Shown in pieces: positions 61,595 through 64,000 of a stretch of 64,000 nucleotides of DNA; the stretch's first letter is position 1; each line of letters begins with the position of its first letter. Location: positions 1,550,001 to 1,614,000 of the forward strand of contig CP126125.1 in the NCBI GenBank assembly GCA_030123525.1. The letters are read 5' to 3'. The translations under genes and the position numbers were made by a program. Under the pieces are notes generated by a model, which saw only the letters and a program-made list of their open reading frames with translations, had not been told where the DNA came from and did no database searches. This DNA comes from ELB16-189 sp018266435. Lineage in GTDB: Bacteria; Bacteroidota; Bacteroidia; Cytophagales; Cyclobacteriaceae.

Positions 61595-63400
61595 ATGGCC
61601 ACACCAATCAAAACTACTACTGATCGTCCGTTGATTATCGAAGTTGCTTGGGAAGTATGCAACCAAGTAGGCGGCATTTATACCGTAATCCGTTCGAAAG
61701 CTCCAATGATGGTGAAAAATCACGGTGGAAGTTTTTGCTTAGTGGGACCGTATTTCAGCAAAAATATTCAGGCCGAGATAGATGTACTTAACGATACCGT
61801 AGATGTATTTGGACAAGCCGCAGCCAACCTTCGTAAAAAAGGATACGATGTGGTGTATGCCGAATGGCTGGTTACAGGTAAACCGCGCGTGGTGCTGGTT
61901 AACCCGCTGATAGGAGAAAAGACGCTTAATGTGCTAAAGTATTTACTTTGGAAAAACCACCAGATTCAACCGCCCGATGGAAATACGCTCATCGATCAGG
62001 TGATTGCCTTTGCCTACCTCACTAAATTGTTTCTGGATGAGTTGATAAAACTGAAAGCCGACCAAAAAATAATCATGCACTTTCATGAATGGATGGCCGG
62101 GCTGCCCATACTTGATATCAAAAAAGAAAACCTTACGGTAAAGACTGTTTTTACTACGCATGCTACTCAGTTAGGTCGTCACCTGGCCATTAATTCTCCG
62201 TTGTTTTACGCCCATCTTCCTTTTTTTTCTTGGCCGGATGAAGCCAAAAAATTTGGTGTGCTGGTAGAAGCCTCCATCGAGTTTGGCTGCGCACAAAACT
62301 GCGATGTGTTTACTACCGTGAGCGAGGTAACAGCCCGTGAGTGCAAGCATTTACTGAAGCGAAATCCCGATGTGATCGTACCTAACGGATTGAACATCCA
62401 GCGGTTTGAGGCACTCCATGAATTTCAAAACCTTCATGCGATTTACAAAGAAAAAATTCACGAGTTTGTGATGGGGCATTTTTTCCCCTCGTACTCATTC
62501 AGCTTTGATAAGACAATCTATTTTTTTACTTCCGGTCGGTACGAATACAAAAACAAAGGCTTTGACCTGACACTGGAGGCCCTATGCCATTTGAATGAAC
62601 AATTGAAAGAAGAGAAATCAGACCTCACGGTAATCATGTTTTTCGTTACCAAGCGCGCGTACACCAGCATAAAACCCGAGGTACTTCAATCGCGGGCGGT
62701 GATGGAAGAAATCCGCGAAGTATGCAACGCCATTCAGAAACAAGTGGGCAAACGATTTTTTATCGAGAGCACACAAAAGCAAGATCAGCAAATGCCTGAC
62801 CTCAATCAGTTTGTAGATGAATACTGGGCTTTGCGTTACCGCAGAACCATTCAAAGTTGGAAAAGCAAAAATTTACCTACCCCGGTCACCCATCGGCTGA
62901 TTAATGAAGATCAGGACGAAATTGTTCGGTTCATTAATCGCAGGCGGTTGATCAACAAGCCCGAAGACAAAGTAAAAATTATTTATCACCCTGATTTTAT
63001 CACGTCCACTAATCCGCTGTTTGGGTTGGATTATACGCAGTTTGTGAGTGGGTGCCACCTGGGCATTTTTCCGAGTTACTATGAGCCGTGGGGGTACACC
63101 CCGCTGGAGTGTATGGACTGTGGTGTGCCGGCCGTAACGAGCGACCTCAGTGGTTTTGGCGACTACCTGATGAAGCACATGCCCGACCATGAAAAGGGCG
63201 GAATGTTTGTGGTAGAAAGGGGCAAGCGCACCTTTGATTGGAGCGCTAAGCAACTGGCTGCATTTCTTTACAAATTTTTAAAACAAACAAGGAGAGAGCG
63301 AATTACCCAGCGCAATAATGTAGAGAGTTATTCGTCAGCTTTTGATTGGAGCAACCTGATAAAGCATTATGATGAGGCTTATCGGCTGACCGAAAAATAA
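61595..63400 (+). CDS. GT3-type glycogen synthase
   Basis: A 601-residue glycosyltransferase resembling the eukaryotic GYS/GT3 enzyme rather than bacterial GlgA: EVAWEVCNQVGGIYTVIRSKA at the N-terminus, HFHEWMAGL, SGRYEYKNKGFDLTLEAL, and PSYYEPWGYTPLECM near the C-terminus for UDP-sugar binding. Bacteroidota commonly carry this form. It probably makes storage glycogen from UDP-glucose. No other glycogen gene is adjacent. Confidence 0.87.
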   Translation: MATPIKTTTDRPLIIEVAWEVCNQVGGIYTVIRSKAPMMVKNHGGSFCLVGPYFSKNIQAEIDVLNDTVDVFGQAAANLRKKGYDVVYAEWLVTGKPRVVLVNPLIGEKTLNVLKYLLWKNHQIQPPDGNTLIDQVIAFAYLTKLFLDELIKLKADQKIIMHFHEWMAGLPILDIKKENLTVKTVFTTHATQLGRHLAINSPLFYAHLPFFSWPDEAKKFGVLVEASIEFGCAQNCDVFTTVSEVTARECKHLLKRNPDVIVPNGLNIQRFEALHEFQNLHAIYKEKIHEFVMGHFFPSYSFSFDKTIYFFTSGRYEYKNKGFDLTLEALCHLNEQLKEEKSDLTVIMFFVTKRAYTSIKPEVLQSRAVMEEIREVCNAIQKQVGKRFFIESTQKQDQQMPDLNQFVDEYWALRYRRTIQSWKSKNLPTPVTHRLINEDQDEIVRFINRRRLINKPEDKVKIIYHPDFITSTNPLFGLDYTQFVSGCHLGIFPSYYEPWGYTPLECMDCGVPAVTSDLSGFGDYLMKHMPDHEKGGMFVVERGKRTFDWSAKQLAAFLYKFLKQTRRERITQRNNVESYSSAFDWSNLIKHYDEAYRLTEK

Positions 63401-63401
63401 A

Positions 63402-63818
63402 TTATTTCTGCCGCTCAATACCTTCAATAAAATAACGGGTATCGCCACGCCAGGGAAAAATGGTGTAGCGCTTAACAAACTTTAAGTTCACCCGCTCACC
63501 GCTTAGTGCCACTTGCTCCAATTCTTTGATTACTTCGGTTTGGTCACTCTCCACCGAAAAGTCAAAAGTTTCGGCAATAGGACTCGTGCCTTTTAGCGCC
63601 CCAAAGGTTTCGAGGCTGAGTTTGCCTTCATATGTCTTAAAGAGAATACCTTTTTGCGTGATACGCAGAACTTTACCCGCCATAATACCCTGCTCGTAAA
63701 CCCCCCAATAATAAAAAGCAAAAACAGCTATGCCAACTACGATGACAATCAACAATAACCACTTGAATATTTTTTTAATTGTGCGGGCTATGCGTTGGCC
63801 AAAACCTTCAGTCTCCAT
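63402..63818 (-). CDS. membrane-anchored protein, function unknown
   Basis: A 138-residue protein with one N-terminal membrane helix (about 18-38, KWLLLIVIVVGIAVFAFYYW) and a beta-rich soluble part (GKVLRITQKGILFKTYEGKLS; FDFSVESDQTEVIKELEQV). I recognise it only as a conserved Bacteroidota type without known function. Convergent with the glycogen synthase gene, stop codons 1 base apart. Confidence 0.6.
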   Translation of the reverse strand: METEGFGQRIARTIKKIFKWLLLIVIVVGIAVFAFYYWGVYEQGIMAGKVLRITQKGILFKTYEGKLSLETFGALKGTSPIAETFDFSVESDQTEVIKELEQVALSGERVNLKFVKRYTIFPWRGDTRYFIEGIERQK

Positions 63819-63834
63819 GGGTATGAGTTTTTAA

Positions 63835-64000
63835 TCAATGAAAGGTAGTACTTCGCCTCAATTTTACATAAAAGTAAATTGAAACTACAACAATTAAGAT
63901 GGAGATGAACTGTGATATGGAAAGAATATCCCGGATAACAAAGCCACGCTGCAAATCGCCACGAAATAGTTCAATGATACCCCGGCCTATGGCATAGAGA
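63835..64000 (-). CDS. lgt: prolipoprotein diacylglyceryl transferase, C-terminal fragment
   Basis: Read on the minus strand from the window edge, the frame gives YAIGRGIIELFRGDLQRG, followed by DILSISQFISILI and a final membrane helix, ending at a TGA (63837-63835). The G-R-x-x-x-E-x-x-R motif and the SISQ segment mark the end of Lgt, which attaches diacylglycerol to lipoprotein cysteines. The start lies beyond the window. The numerous lipoproteins in this window are its likely clients. Confidence 0.8.
   Translation of the reverse strand, partial: LYAIGRGIIELFRGDLQRGFVIRDILSISQFISILIVVVSIYFYVKLRRSTTFH

Overview
The window reads as a chromosomal segment of a Bacteroidota bacterium, most likely of the Cytophagales. 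Reasons: the gene complement (bactofilin beside an M23 peptidase, AtpZ/AtpI-like genes before an ATP synthase cluster without beta and epsilon, DUF1573 and DUF1080 secreted proteins, GT3-type glycogen synthase), general lack of Shine-Dalgarno sequences, and several TAnnTTTG -7 promoter boxes. No rRNA, tRNA or CRISPR array was seen. The order is inference.

Layout. 1-6680: M23 peptidase end, bactofilin, two small F0-associated membrane proteins, then atpBEFHAG. 6686-22072: UbiA-like membrane protein and methyltransferase, a large AsmA-like protein, glutamate-synthase-family oxidoreductase, PLP enzyme, MFS exporter, NadR-like kinase, FAD amine oxidase, thymidine kinase, a MoxR-like ATPase/VWA pair and a 39-residue lipoprotein. 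22070-37367: Na+ symporter, clpS-recR, an OmpR-type two-component system, DUF1573 and DUF1080 proteins, DUF2520 protein, cysteine desulfurase, glmM, mazG, a GroES-like protein, rmuC, rocD and an aldo/keto reductase. 37380-46430 is a visibly AT-rich accessory region. 46436-64000 returns to core-like genes: hmgA, a PAS histidine kinase, an amidoligase/ATP-grasp/esterase/HAD cluster, MOSC, SCO/cytochrome c, a K+ channel, clpB, glycogen synthase and the end of lgt.

The most interesting part is 40030-46405. On the minus strand it looks like three integron-type gene cassettes in a row, each followed by an attC-like inverted-repeat site, with no integrase in the window (a CALIN-like array). Cassette 1 carries a three-gene, translationally overlapping nuclease operon: a histone-H1-like-tailed HhH + DEDDy exonuclease, xseA and xseB. 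Cassette 2 carries two ORFans. Cassette 3 carries a CrtO-like membrane protein whose last codons were replaced by a complete IS3-family element with a 3-bp target duplication. In two cassettes the 5' end is complementary to the start of that cassette's own attC, as expected if each once closed as a circle.

A second candidate system is 49991-55563: a GNAT-like protein, a COG2170-type carboxylate-amine ligase, an ATP-grasp protein, two divergent serine esterases and a HAD hydrolase, suggesting synthesis and trimming of a small peptide-like metabolite. All assignments come from reading motifs and gene order; no database search was run.
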